From Alphaproteobacteria bacterium (GTDB lineage: Bacteria > Myxococcota_A > UBA796 > CAJQPC01), in assembly GCA_020632795.1 (NCBI GenBank), contig JACKEV010000010.1:310001-374000 (forward strand): a DNA stretch of 64,000 nt, read 5' to 3'. The translations under genes were made by a program, and so were the position numbers. Each line of letters begins with the position of its first letter. Position 1 is the stretch's first letter. Below, piece after piece: positions 33,159-42,146 of the stretch. The notes under the pieces are model-generated. The model was given only the letters and a program-made list of their open reading frames with translations, was not told the DNA's origin and did not search any database.

Positions 33159-33842
33159 ATGGAGGGGATGACGTTCCTGCTCCTCTTCCCCCGCCTCGCC
33201 GCCGCGACGACCTGCTACACCCTCGTGGCGGAGACCTTCATTACCTCTCCGGTGGACGGGGACGTGGTGCCCCCGGGCTTCATCATCCGGGGCCCGGCGC
33301 TGCAGCTCCTGGACGCGGACGGCGCCAGCCACGACCTCGCCCCCCAGGGCCTGGGGGAGTGGGCGACGCCGGACGACCTGCCCCTGGGGCTCCACACCAT
33401 CGAGGGCCTGTTCGGAGATCGGCTCACCATCGAGGTCGCGGACGTCGAGCCGCTGGAGGACGTGGCGCCCCCGGTGGTGACCGACGCGGTCGTGACCCGG
33501 GAGCGCGACTGGTCCCTGCTCTGCCCGGAGGACCCGGAGCACCGCTACGTCGTGGCCTACGAGATGCCCCCCGTGGACCAGGACGGCTGGGCGGTCGGGC
33601 TGGTCGATGAGGCGTGGGGCGTCTTCGCGTGGACCCCGGCCACCGGGGACGGTGAGGTCGTGCTGAGCGCCGGGGCCTACGACGACCTCTGCCCGACCCT
33701 GGTCGTCTCCGACCCCCGGGGCGCGTGGGTCCACACCGAGGCCCTTCCCTGCGCCGGCTGCGGGGGCTGCGCCTCGCGGGGTGCCGGCGGAGGGTGGCTG
33801 GGGCTGCTGGCGCTGGGCCTGCTGCGACGACGACGACCCTGA
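33159..33842 (+). CDS. Tandem secreted protein 1 with MYXO-CTERM-like tail
   Basis: The 227-residue protein has a short N-terminal leader, a compact beta-rich domain with ITSPVDGDVVPPGFIIRGPA and GEWATPDDLP, two conserved Cys, and PCAGCGGCASRG before a tail reading GGGWLGLLALGLLRRRRP. That tail (Cys-rich, Gly, hydrophobic helix, Arg cluster) is like the MYXO-CTERM sorting signal that holds proteins at the surface. Function is unknown. No partner enzymes are nearby. ATG at 33168 is an alternative start. Confidence 0.75.
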   Translation: MEGMTFLLLFPRLAAATTCYTLVAETFITSPVDGDVVPPGFIIRGPALQLLDADGASHDLAPQGLGEWATPDDLPLGLHTIEGLFGDRLTIEVADVEPLEDVAPPVVTDAVVTRERDWSLLCPEDPEHRYVVAYEMPPVDQDGWAVGLVDEAWGVFAWTPATGDGEVVLSAGAYDDLCPTLVVSDPRGAWVHTEALPCAGCGGCASRGAGGGWLGLLALGLLRRRRP

Positions 33843-33858
33843 GCGAAACCGTGGCAGG

Positions 33859-34542
33859 ATGGAGGGGATGACGTTCCTGCTCCCCATTCTCATGCTCGGC
33901 GCCGGATGTCTGTGCTACGAAACCAGGTCAGGGGGGTACATCACCTCCCCGGCGGATGGGGATGTGCTGCCCCCCGGCTTCGTCATCCGGGGCCCGGCGC
34001 TGCAGCTCTTCGACGCGGACGGCGTCGAGTACGACATCGACCCCCTGGGCCTGGGGGAGTGGGCGACGCCGGACGACCTGCCCACGGGGACATACACCAT
34101 CGAGGGGCAGCTCGGAGATCGGCTCACCATCGAGGTCACGGACGTCGAGCCGCTGCAGGACGTGGCGCTCCCCCTGGTGACCGACACGGCCGTGACCCGG
34201 GAGCGCGGGCGCAGGATCTACTGCCCGGAGGAACCGGAGCGCCTCTACACGGTGTGGTACGAGATGGCGCCCGTGGCTCAAAGCGGCTGGGCGATCGGGC
34301 TGGTTGACGAGGAGGCCGGCCTCGCTTCATGGGGCCCGGCCGCGGGAGACAGCGCAGCGGCTCTTGGCGCCGGGACCGGAGAGGCCATCTGCCCGACCCT
34401 GGTCGTCTCCGACCCCCAGGGCGTCTGGGTCCACACCGAGGCCCTGCCCTGCGCCGGCTGCGGGGGCTGCGCGACGAACGGCCCACCTGGCGGGTGGCTG
34501 GGGCTGCTGGCGCTGGGCCTGCTGCGACGACGACGACCCTGA
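33859..34542 (+). CDS. Tandem secreted protein 2 with MYXO-CTERM-like tail
   Basis: This copy has 227 residues, the same length as its neighbours. It shares LPPGFVIRGPALQL, LGEWATPDDLPTG and PTLVVSDPQGVWVHTEALPC with copy 1. It ends with the same tail (GGWLGLLALGLLRRRRP). The leader differs and contains LMLGAGC, which could be a weak lipobox. The middle of the domain, after the conserved VTRER segment, has diverged most and may be the part under selection for binding. I cannot name a ligand. Confidence 0.75.
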   Translation: MEGMTFLLPILMLGAGCLCYETRSGGYITSPADGDVLPPGFVIRGPALQLFDADGVEYDIDPLGLGEWATPDDLPTGTYTIEGQLGDRLTIEVTDVEPLQDVALPLVTDTAVTRERGRRIYCPEEPERLYTVWYEMAPVAQSGWAIGLVDEEAGLASWGPAAGDSAAALGAGTGEAICPTLVVSDPQGVWVHTEALPCAGCGGCATNGPPGGWLGLLALGLLRRRRP

Positions 34543-34577
34543 CCCGGCCGTGGCACACTGCGCCCGGAGGACCGACC

Positions 34578-35261
34578 ATGCTCCCGATCATCCTGCTCGC
34601 TGCGTCCTGCGCCTGCCCGTCCATCCTCATCGTCAACGAGTTCCTCACCACCCCGCAGGACGGCAACGTCGTGCCCCCCGGCTTCGTGATCCGGGGCACC
34701 TCCCCCACCCTGTTCAACGCGGATGGCGTCGAGCTGACCCTGGAGCCGCTCGGCGCCAACGAGTGGGCGACCCCCGACGACCTGCCGCTTGGGGAGTACA
34801 CCGTCAGCCTGGACTTCCTGTCCACCTTCATCACCGTGGAGGTCGCCGACGTCGAGCCGCTCGCGGACTTCCCCACCCCGACCCTGCTGGAGATCGACTC
34901 CGCGCGCAGCGGGAGCCGCGTCTGCGGCCAGGAGATCGACCGCTACTACGCCGCGACCGTCGACATGGGGTCGATCGACCAGGACAACTGGGCGGTGGGG
35001 CTCGTCGACGAGGACCTCGACCTGGGCTCATGGCACGTCGACCTCGGCCCGACCGAGATGACCGTGCGCGCCCCCAAGGGCAGCGACATCTGCCCCACCC
35101 TGGTCGTCTCCGACCCCCAGGGCGTCTGGGTCCACACCGAGGCGCTGCCCTGCGAGGGCCCGCCCGGCTGCGCCACGGGCGGCCGGGGGCCGGGCTGGCT
35201 GGGGCTGCTGCTGCTGGCCCTGCTCGGGCGTCAGCGCAGGTCGGCGCGGACCTCGGCGTAG
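34578..35261 (+). CDS. Tandem secreted protein 3 with modified MYXO-CTERM-like tail
   Basis: The third paralogue also has 227 residues, with a clear GGAGG seven bases before the ATG. It keeps NVVPPGFVIRGTSP, NEWATPDDLPLGEYT and PTLVVSDPQGVWVHTEALPC. The leader MLPIILLAASCAC could be a lipoprotein signal. The tail differs: GPGWLGLLLLALLGRQRRSA, with fewer Arg in a row. The 3-prime end overlaps the opposite-strand GHMP kinase by 31 bases. It is clearly the oldest of the three copies. Confidence 0.72.
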   Translation: MLPIILLAASCACPSILIVNEFLTTPQDGNVVPPGFVIRGTSPTLFNADGVELTLEPLGANEWATPDDLPLGEYTVSLDFLSTFITVEVADVEPLADFPTPTLLEIDSARSGSRVCGQEIDRYYAATVDMGSIDQDNWAVGLVDEDLDLGSWHVDLGPTEMTVRAPKGSDICPTLVVSDPQGVWVHTEALPCEGPPGCATGGRGPGWLGLLLLALLGRQRRSARTSA

Positions 35262-36199
35262 CGGACCGGGCGCCTCAAGCCCGGCGCGGGCCGGGGGTCG
35301 AGGGTGGCGTAGACGTCGACCTTCAGCCCCAGCCCCGCCATCACCTCCCAGGCGCGCTCGAACGCGCGGTCATGGCGCGGGGCGCTGTCGAACAGCAGAC
35401 CCACGCAGGGCCCGCTGTGGGTCACCGCCACCCCCAGCGCCCCCACGTCCTCTCGCAGCCGCAGCATCGTGGCCAGGTGCCGGCGGGGGTTCCGGCGCTG
35501 GTTGAGCGTCGCGCTGCGGGTCGCTATTCGCCCGATGGCGTCGAGATCACCCGCACCGAAGGCGTCGACGGCGTCCGCCAGCAGGCCCTGGTAGACCGCC
35601 CGCTCGGCGGCGGTGTAGTCCGGGCAGCGCAGGTTGTAGGCGATGGTGTCGATCTCACCGCCCTCATCCACGGCGAGGACGCGCAGCGGCCGGGGGGGCA
35701 GGCCCAGGCGCTGGAGGAGCTGCACCTTGCGGTGCAGGAAGGCCACGAACTCGGGCACCATCACGCCGTCGGTGGGCTCCAGCTCGCGCAGGAAGCCGCA
35801 GAGCACCTCCAAAGGCAGCGGCCGGTTCAGCGCCGCGCTGATCGCCCGCGCGGTCGCCACCAGGTCCGCCGAGGAGCTGGCCAGGCCCTTGCCCTCGGGC
35901 AGCGAGGTCTCGATCGTGAGCGTGCCGAGCTCGGGCGCGCCGAGGTGGTGCAGCACCCGCCGGGCCAGCCGGAGCGCCTTGGTCTTCCGCGCAGGGTGGA
36001 CGATCAGCGCGCGATCCGAGGGCCGCTGCGTGAACGTGGCGGTGGAGCGCCGGTCGATCGGCAAGGTGATCAAGAAGTGGTTCTCGGCGCCGGGAAGCGC
36101 CCCCTGGAGCAGCTCTCCGAAGGTCCCGTGCGCGGTCCCGATGCCACACCCGGGGCCGGCGAGACCTCCCCCCTCACCCTCAAACGGCGTCGCGTTCAT
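35231..36199 (-). CDS. GHMP kinase, probably L-threonine kinase-like
   Basis: The 322-residue protein has the GHMP fold: the N-terminal GTFGELLQGALPG resembles PduX-type L-threonine kinases, LPEGKGLASSSADLVATARA is the ATP-binding motif 2, and VAVTHSGPCVGLLFD is motif 3. PduX-like enzymes make O-phospho-L-threonine; homoserine kinase is the main alternative. It is the last of six same-strand genes with a cysteine-synthase-like and a lyase-like enzyme that could use a phosphorylated hydroxy-amino acid. An 84-base gap separates it from ltaE, so it might have its own promoter. Confidence 0.75.
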   Translation of the reverse strand: MNATPFEGEGGGLAGPGCGIGTAHGTFGELLQGALPGAENHFLITLPIDRRSTATFTQRPSDRALIVHPARKTKALRLARRVLHHLGAPELGTLTIETSLPEGKGLASSSADLVATARAISAALNRPLPLEVLCGFLRELEPTDGVMVPEFVAFLHRKVQLLQRLGLPPRPLRVLAVDEGGEIDTIAYNLRCPDYTAAERAVYQGLLADAVDAFGAGDLDAIGRIATRSATLNQRRNPRRHLATMLRLREDVGALGVAVTHSGPCVGLLFDSAPRHDRAFERAWEVMAGLGLKVDVYATLDPRPAPGLRRPVRYAEVRADLR

Positions 36200-36283
36200 G
36201 ACAGACCTTCCCTCAGCGACCTACTCGATCCACCCGGTGCGCGGACCATACCACGCCCGCCGGAGTTGGCGGAAGGGACAACT

Positions 36284-37318
36284 TCAGGTCATGAGCGTGC
36301 GCTTGAAGACCTCGATGGTGACGTCGATGTCCGCGTCGCTGATCTGGTAGTGGACGACCGCGCGGATGCGGCCGTGGCCCAGCTCGCCCATGCGCACGCC
36401 CTGCTCGGCCAGGGCGGCCAGGAAGCGGCGCCCGTCGTGCCCGGGCGCGTCGACCCGGAAGAACACCATGTTGGTCTGCACCTCATCGAGGTCGAGGTCG
36501 ATCCCCGGGATCTCCGCGATGGCCTCGGCAAGCCGGCGCGCCCGGGCGTGGTCGTCGGCCAGGCGGTCCACCATGGTCTCCAGCGCGACCACCCCCGCCG
36601 CCGCGATGATCCCGACCTGCCGCATGCCGCCGCCCAGCATCTTGCGCAGCCGCCGCACGTCCGCCACGAAGGCGGCGTCCCCGACCACCATCGAGCCCAC
36701 CGGCGCGGCGAGGTTCTTGGAGAGGCAGAACTGCACCGAGTCGGCGAAGCCGGCGACGACCGCCGGCTCCACCCCGAGGGCGAGGGCCGCGTTGAAGATG
36801 CGCGCGCCGTCCAGGTGGATGGGCAGGCCCAGCTCGTCGGCCAGGGCGCGCACCGAGCCCATGTACGACAAGGGCAGCACCCGCCCGCCGCTGCGGCAGT
36901 GGGGGTTCTCCAGGCAGAGCAGCCCGGCGCGGGCGCACTGGGGGTCGTGGGGGTCGCGCACCGCCGCTCGGATGTCCGAGAGAGCCAGCGTCCCGTCGGG
37001 CCGGGTGCGGATGGGGTGGACGACCACGCCCCCCACCACCGAGTAGCCCCCGGCCTCGTAGTGGTAGAGGTCGGACTCGTCGCCCAGCAGGACCTCGTAG
37101 CCCCGCGGGCAGTGGGTCAGCACGCTGGTGAGGTTCGCCATCGTGCCGCTGGGCATGAAGCAGCTCGCCTCCTTGCCCAGGCGCTCGGCGGCCATGGCCT
37201 CCAGGCGGTTGACCGTGGGGTCCTCGCCGTAGACATCGTCGCCGACGGGCGCCTCGGCCATGGCCCGGCGCATCTCGGGGGTGGGGTGGGTGACGGTGTC
37301 GCTCAGGAAGTCGATCAT
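36284..37318 (-). CDS. ltaE: Low-specificity L-threonine aldolase
   Basis: The 344-residue protein is a typical PLP threonine aldolase, beginning MIDFLSDTVTHPTPEMRRAM, with GDDVYGEDPTVNRLE and SGTMANL in the cofactor pocket, IHLDGARIFNAALALG, and the Schiff-base Lys in QFCLSKNLAAPVGS. It splits or forms threonine-type beta-hydroxy amino acids from glycine and an aldehyde. In this cluster it could make a beta-hydroxy amino acid precursor for the kinase and lyase enzymes. The start overlaps the ThrC-like stop by four bases. Confidence 0.88.
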   Translation of the reverse strand: MIDFLSDTVTHPTPEMRRAMAEAPVGDDVYGEDPTVNRLEAMAAERLGKEASCFMPSGTMANLTSVLTHCPRGYEVLLGDESDLYHYEAGGYSVVGGVVVHPIRTRPDGTLALSDIRAAVRDPHDPQCARAGLLCLENPHCRSGGRVLPLSYMGSVRALADELGLPIHLDGARIFNAALALGVEPAVVAGFADSVQFCLSKNLAAPVGSMVVGDAAFVADVRRLRKMLGGGMRQVGIIAAAGVVALETMVDRLADDHARARRLAEAIAEIPGIDLDLDEVQTNMVFFRVDAPGHDGRRFLAALAEQGVRMGELGHGRIRAVVHYQISDADIDVTIEVFKRTLMT

Positions 37319-38415
37319 CTCGGTCCTCGGTGCTCCCGGCGGCCGTCGGAGGTGCCGATCAGCACCACCCGGCTGCCGGGCTTGATCCCACCCTCGGCCA
37401 CCAGCCGGCGCAGGCCCGTCAGCGGCGCGGCCGAGCAGGGCTCCAGCTCGACGCCCAGGCGCCCCAGGGCGCGCTGCGCTTCGAAGGCGCCCGCGTCGTC
37501 GACCTCGATGGCCAGGCCCCGGGAGGCCCGCAGGGTGTGGACGGTCTGCCAGGTCACCGTGCCCCCGGCGATGGCGGCCTGCACGCTGTCGCCCGGGAAG
37601 CTGCCCCGGTAGTCCGCCCCGGCGAGCACCTGCGCGGTCCGGGAGAAGGGCTCCACGGCGATCATGCGGGGGCGCAGGCGGTCGGACGCCTCACACAGCC
37701 CCGCCCAGATGCCCCACAGCAGGTCGCCGCGCGCGGTGGGGACCAGGATCACGTCGACGCCGTCGAGGTCCCGGGCCAGCTCGTGGCCGACGCCCTTGTA
37801 GCCCTGCACCCCGAAGGGGTTGCTGCCCACCGGGGGGGTCAGGTAGTTGGTCGCCGGGTAGGCGTCGCCCGCCCGCACCACCAGGGCCATGTGCGCCCAG
37901 CGCTCGGCGGAGGTGTCCACGACCACCACGTCCGCGCCCAGCGCGCGCATGTCCTGCACATACGTCCCCAGGATGCCCTTCCTGGTGAGGATGGTGCAGG
38001 CCAGCCCCGCCCGCGCCGCGTACGCCGCCAGCGAGACCCCCGCGTTGCCCGAGGACGCCGCGATGACCCGCTTGAAGCCGAGCATCGCCGCGCGGGCGAC
38101 CACCAGCGGGGACATGCGGTCCTTGTGGGAGCCGGTGGGGTTGCGGCCCTCGGCCTTGAGGTGGAGGCTGCCCAGGCCCAGCTCGGCGGCCAGCGCGTCC
38201 AGGGGCAGCAGCGGGGTGTCCCCCTCGGCCAGGGAGGGCGCGCCCAGGACGGGCAGCGGGTTGACCGCGCCCTCCTCGTAGCTGGCGACGACGCTGGCGG
38301 CGTGGCCGTCCTCCGCGCAGCGGGGGCAGCCTTCGAACAGCTCCACCACGCCGTGCTGCGCGTCGCAGCGCAGGCAGCGGAAGCCCGTCAACGCCGGGTT
38401 CAAGGTCGGGCTCAT
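37315..38415 (-). CDS. Threonine synthase-like fold-type II PLP enzyme
   Basis: The 366-residue protein has an N-terminal zinc-ribbon (FRCLRCDAQHG and GCPRCAEDG), then NPTGSHKDR with the PLP-binding Lys, and ASSGNAGVSLAAYAARAGL which binds the phosphate. It differs from housekeeping ThrC in length and in its substrate-side loops. In a threonine-kinase cluster it could act on a phospho-hydroxy amino acid by beta- or gamma-replacement or elimination. It is coupled by ATGA overlaps on both sides, so co-expression is near certain. Confidence 0.82.
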   Translation of the reverse strand: MSPTLNPALTGFRCLRCDAQHGVVELFEGCPRCAEDGHAASVVASYEEGAVNPLPVLGAPSLAEGDTPLLPLDALAAELGLGSLHLKAEGRNPTGSHKDRMSPLVVARAAMLGFKRVIAASSGNAGVSLAAYAARAGLACTILTRKGILGTYVQDMRALGADVVVVDTSAERWAHMALVVRAGDAYPATNYLTPPVGSNPFGVQGYKGVGHELARDLDGVDVILVPTARGDLLWGIWAGLCEASDRLRPRMIAVEPFSRTAQVLAGADYRGSFPGDSVQAAIAGGTVTWQTVHTLRASRGLAIEVDDAGAFEAQRALGRLGVELEPCSAAPLTGLRRLVAEGGIKPGSRVVLIGTSDGRREHRGPR

Positions 38416-41096
38416 GGGTCCTCCGCCAAGAGGGCGTCGACCGCCGCGGCGCGGGCCGCGTCCGCCGCCGCCCAGGCCGCCTCGGTCTGCCGCAGCCAGG
38501 CCGCATCAACGTCCAGGGCCCGCTCCGCCGCCCGGAGCTGCCCCTGCGTGGAGGCCCGCCCGGGGCCGCCGCCGTGCTCGTAGCGCCAAGCCCAGGCCAG
38601 CGCGTCCTTGGGGGCCTCGTCTTCCGAAAGCAAGGCGAGCACGGCATCGTTGGGGTCGCTCCCGCGATCGAGGGCCCCGGTGATGGCCGCGCCGACCTGG
38701 TGGTGGACCTGCCGAAACGGCGCCCCGGTGGCCCGCACCAGGTCGTCCGCGACCCCGCTGGCCACCACCACGCCCTGCTCGACGCTGCGGACCATCGCCT
38801 GCGGTCGCGGCGCGGCGCCCTCCACGATGAGGGCCATGAGCGCGGCGGCCTCGTCATACGCCTTGAAGGCGTCGGTGACGCCGACCTGGGCCTCGGTGCC
38901 CACCTCGACGGAGTTGGAGAACGGCGTGCCCTGCATCGTCGCCGTGGCGCTCGTCCAGTGCCCCATCGGCCGGGTGGCCCGCCCCTTGATCATCTCCAGC
39001 AGGTAGGGGTTCTTCTTCTGGGGCATCATCGAGGAGCCCCCCGCCAGGGCGTCGGGCAGCTCCAGCAGGCTGAACTCCCGGGTGGTCCAGAGCTGGATGT
39101 CCTGGGCCAGCCGGCTGACGTGCACCCCGGAGATGGACAGCGCCGCGAGCAGCCGCAGGGTCAGGTCCCGGCTGGCCACCGCGTCCAGGGCCGAGGCGCA
39201 GACCTCGGCGAAGCCCAGCAGCGCGGCCACCCGCGCGGGGTCGATGGGGACGGTGGTCCCGCCGCCCGCGCAGGCCCCCATCGGGGAGGTGTCCAGCGCC
39301 GGCCGCAGGTCCTGCAGCGCCCGCTGGTCCCGCTGCAGGGCCTGCTCCACCCCCAGCAGGTAGTACCCCAGCGTGCCCGGCAGCCCCGGCTGGAACTGGC
39401 TGTAGACCGGCATCGCCACGTCGAGGGTCTGCGCCGCCTTCCGCACCAGGGCCGAGCGCAGCCGCCAGAGCGCCCGCGCCGACGCCGTGAAGCGCCCCCG
39501 CAGGGCCAGCCGGAAGGTGCAGGCGTTGATGTCGTTGCGGGAGCGCCCGGTGTGGGTGACCCCGCCCAGCTTCACCCCCAGCCGGGCGATGAGCGCGTCC
39601 TCATAGAGCAGGTAGGTGCCCCGAGGCGCGACGCTGTCCACCAGGCCGTCGAAGCCGGCGGCCTCCATGCGGCGCAGCTCGGCCAGCACCGCGCGCACGG
39701 CCGCTCGGGAGAGGATGCCCTGCTCCGCCAGCATCAGGAGGTGGGCCTGGTCGATGGCCACCAGGCGCTCCAGGTCCACCCGGCGCTGCGCGGGCGGCGG
39801 CGGGGTGCGCACGATGGCCAGGGCCTCGGGGTGGAGGGTGACCTTGAGGCGCCCGGTGTCCCCGGAGGCGGCGGCGGGGGCCCGGGCGGCGGGGTCAACC
39901 GCCAGGCGCACAGCGGCCACCGCGGCGTCCACCCGCGCCCGGCTCTCGTCGACCGTGGCCCCGACAGCGATGAGGTGCCCGATGCGGTCCCGGAAGCCGC
40001 CCTCCCGCACCACCGCGTCCCCGGGGCCCTTGTTGAGGACCGCGTCGGTGACCCCGGGCATGGCCCCGGGCAGCGCGGCGGCGGTCAGCACCCCCGGCTC
40101 GGGGGGCACCACGAAGCCGATGGAGGCCGCACCCTGGCGGGGCGGCGTGAGATCGATGGGCTCCCCCAGGTGCAGGGAGAGGACCTGCTCCAGCACGTCC
40201 AGGCCGCTGGCCCGCTCGATCATCACCGGGATCATGCCGCCGGCCAGGCGGGGGTTGATCTCGATGATCACGGGCTCGCCGCCCCGCAGGCGCAGCTCGG
40301 TGTGGGTGGGGCCGAAGGTCATGCCGGTGGCGTTGAGGGCGGCCCGAACGGCGGCGGCGACCCGCTCGGTGACCGCGGGGTCCAGCGGGGCCGGGAAGTC
40401 GTGGCCCACCTCCACGAAGTGGGGCGGCGGGCCCAGGTGCTTGCGGGTGACGCCGATGAGGTGGTGGGTCGACCCGTCGCTGATCATCTCCACGGACAGC
40501 TCGGGGCCGTCGATGAAGTCCTGGACCAGCACCGTGGGGTCGATGGGGATGCCCCGCTCGTTCTCGGTGGTCGCGAGCAGCTCCTGGGCGTGGGCCAGGA
40601 AGCCGTCGCGCGCGCGGTGCAGGCGCACCCCCAGGCTGCCGGAGCCAGCGATGGGCTTGATGACGATCGGCCCGCCGTGGGCGTCCCAGGCAGCGCGGGC
40701 CTCGTCCATCGAGGTGACCCGGGTCGTGCGGGGCACGGCGACCCCGGCGGCGGCCAGGGCCTCGCGGGTGCGCCACTTGTCCACGCAGGTGGCGATGGCG
40801 TCGGGGTCGCTGCCGGGCAGCCCCAGGGCCTGCGCGGCCCCGGCGGCGGCCTCCAGGAAGTAGGAGGACGAGGACAGCACCGCGACCAGCCCGTCCATCC
40901 CGCGCAGGGCCGCCAGGATGGCCGCGGGGTCCTGGGTGTCGACCACGGTGGGGTGCACCAGCTCCTTGCGCAGGTAGGGGTAGCGCTCGGGCTTCACGCT
41001 GAGGAAGCGGACCGCGTGGCCCCGGGCCAGGGCCTTGGCCGCGAGGATGTGGCCGGTGCCGGTGGTGTTGCTCTCGATGAACGCGACGGTGCCCAT
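38412..41096 (-). CDS. ATP-grasp ligase fused to argininosuccinate lyase-like domain
   Basis: This 894-residue protein has two domains. Residues 1-410 are an ATP-grasp ligase (IVIKPIAGSGSLGV near 144-157, VIIEINPRLAGG near 276-287) that would join an amine to an acyl phosphate. Residues 430-894 are an argininosuccinate lyase-like domain with THTGRSRNDINAC at 514-526 and the superfamily signature GSSMMPQKKNP at 687-697. The catalytic segment that usually reads GYTHLQxAQP appears instead as VYSQFQPGLPG, so the key His seems lost or moved. Such a lyase could release fumarate or an analogous leaving group. Single-chain fusion suggests the product is passed directly to ligation. Confidence 0.85.
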   Translation of the reverse strand: MGTVAFIESNTTGTGHILAAKALARGHAVRFLSVKPERYPYLRKELVHPTVVDTQDPAAILAALRGMDGLVAVLSSSSYFLEAAAGAAQALGLPGSDPDAIATCVDKWRTREALAAAGVAVPRTTRVTSMDEARAAWDAHGGPIVIKPIAGSGSLGVRLHRARDGFLAHAQELLATTENERGIPIDPTVLVQDFIDGPELSVEMISDGSTHHLIGVTRKHLGPPPHFVEVGHDFPAPLDPAVTERVAAAVRAALNATGMTFGPTHTELRLRGGEPVIIEINPRLAGGMIPVMIERASGLDVLEQVLSLHLGEPIDLTPPRQGAASIGFVVPPEPGVLTAAALPGAMPGVTDAVLNKGPGDAVVREGGFRDRIGHLIAVGATVDESRARVDAAVAAVRLAVDPAARAPAAASGDTGRLKVTLHPEALAIVRTPPPPAQRRVDLERLVAIDQAHLLMLAEQGILSRAAVRAVLAELRRMEAAGFDGLVDSVAPRGTYLLYEDALIARLGVKLGGVTHTGRSRNDINACTFRLALRGRFTASARALWRLRSALVRKAAQTLDVAMPVYSQFQPGLPGTLGYYLLGVEQALQRDQRALQDLRPALDTSPMGACAGGGTTVPIDPARVAALLGFAEVCASALDAVASRDLTLRLLAALSISGVHVSRLAQDIQLWTTREFSLLELPDALAGGSSMMPQKKNPYLLEMIKGRATRPMGHWTSATATMQGTPFSNSVEVGTEAQVGVTDAFKAYDEAAALMALIVEGAAPRPQAMVRSVEQGVVVASGVADDLVRATGAPFRQVHHQVGAAITGALDRGSDPNDAVLALLSEDEAPKDALAWAWRYEHGGGPGRASTQGQLRAAERALDVDAAWLRQTEAAWAAADAARAAAVDALLAEDP

Positions 41097-42136
41097 CAGA
41101 CGGGCTCCCAGGGCTGCCCGGTGACCTCCGTGAAGGTGCGGCGACCCCAGACGAAGCGCGCCCAGGGCAGCCGGGCCTCGGCCAGGGTCGGGGCGTCGAC
41201 GGGGGCCTGGGCCGGCGCGTCGGTGTACACCCCCTCGGCGCGCAGCCAGGCGTCGTCGTAGATGGTGTCCTGGTAGCGGTAACCCTCGTCGGCGGCGATG
41301 AAGACCACGGTGTGGCTGCGGTCCTGGCGGGCGATCCAGCGGGCCACCTGGTACGCCGCGCCCGAGGTCGGCCCCATGAAGAGGGCTTTGCTGCGATGCA
41401 GCATACGGGTGTACTGGAACGCGTCGGCGGCGCCGACCCAGTGGATCTCGTCGTAGTGGTGATGGTGCAGGTTGCCGGGGTGGATGGAGTTGCCCAGGCC
41501 CCGCAGCACCCGCTTGCCCACGGGCAGGCCGAACAGCACGCTCCCGAAGGTGTCGACGCCGACCAGGCGGATGTCGGGGTTCACCGCCCGCAGAGGCACC
41601 GCCGCCCCGCAGGTCGAGCCGCCCGAGCCCACCGTGCCCACCAGGGTGAGGTCGTCGCCCACCGCGCCCAGGAGCTGCCGGGCGAAGCCCCCGTAGGCGT
41701 CCCGGTTCTCGGGGTTGTTGTACTGGCAGGGCCAGAACGCCTCGGGGTGGGCCTTGAGGTGCCGGTGGACCTCCTGGAGCCGCAGGACCTGCACGTTGGC
41801 CGCCGAGTGGGTGGTGTCGACGATGCGGACCTCGCCGCCGAGGTCCTCCAGCCGACGGCGCAGGGTGTCGTCGATGGCCGGGTCGCTGACGATGACGAAG
41901 GGCACGCCGTGCTCGGCGCAGACGATGCCCAGCCCCAGGGCGTAGGTGCCGCTGGAGGTCTCCACCAGGCCGTCGCGGGTGTTCAGGCGGCCGTCGGCCA
42001 GGGCCTGCTCCACCACGTACTTCGCGGGCAGCAGCTTCATCAGCCGGAAGACGGCCGCGACGAGGTTCTCCTCGACCCGGATGAGCTGCGGCAGGCTCAT
42101 CGCGTCGGACTGGCTGGCGTAGATGGACGGGGACAT
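41096..42136 (-). CDS. Cysteine synthase/SbnA-like PLP enzyme
   Basis: The 346-residue protein is a fold-type II PLP enzyme. MKLLPAKYVVEQAL carries the likely Schiff-base Lys and ETSSGTYALGLG the cofactor phosphate-binding loop; GTVGSGGSTCGAAV follows. It replaces the usual NPxGSxK element, so it is not a housekeeping CysK. The closest functional group I can name is enzymes such as SbnA that replace phosphate of O-phosphoserine with an amine donor. Its start has GAGGTGAGC upstream. The stop shares one base with the ATP-grasp gene start (TGATG). Confidence 0.78.
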   Translation of the reverse strand: MSPSIYASQSDAMSLPQLIRVEENLVAAVFRLMKLLPAKYVVEQALADGRLNTRDGLVETSSGTYALGLGIVCAEHGVPFVIVSDPAIDDTLRRRLEDLGGEVRIVDTTHSAANVQVLRLQEVHRHLKAHPEAFWPCQYNNPENRDAYGGFARQLLGAVGDDLTLVGTVGSGGSTCGAAVPLRAVNPDIRLVGVDTFGSVLFGLPVGKRVLRGLGNSIHPGNLHHHHYDEIHWVGAADAFQYTRMLHRSKALFMGPTSGAAYQVARWIARQDRSHTVVFIAADEGYRYQDTIYDDAWLRAEGVYTDAPAQAPVDAPTLAEARLPWARFVWGRRTFTEVTGQPWEPV

Positions 42137-42146
42137 GCTCACCTCT

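Larger units (their letters stand above)
33151..34542 (+). repeat. Tandem duplication with 700-base period
   Basis: The block beginning GTGGCAGGATGGAGG at 33151 recurs at 33851, exactly 700 bases on, including the start region and a C-terminal stretch that is identical in both copies. Each unit carries one complete gene. A third, more diverged copy of the gene begins at 34578. The first two units look like a recent duplication. Confidence 0.8.

Noticed and set aside
33151..35261. CRISPR-like array
   Set aside because: The repeat period is 700 bases and each unit is coding, so this is gene duplication rather than repeats and spacers.
38574..41261. An 895-codon frame opposite the ATP-grasp/lyase gene
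   Set aside because: No domain resemblance, Gly/Arg/His-rich composition and no sensible start signal, whereas the minus-strand gene has intact catalytic signatures.
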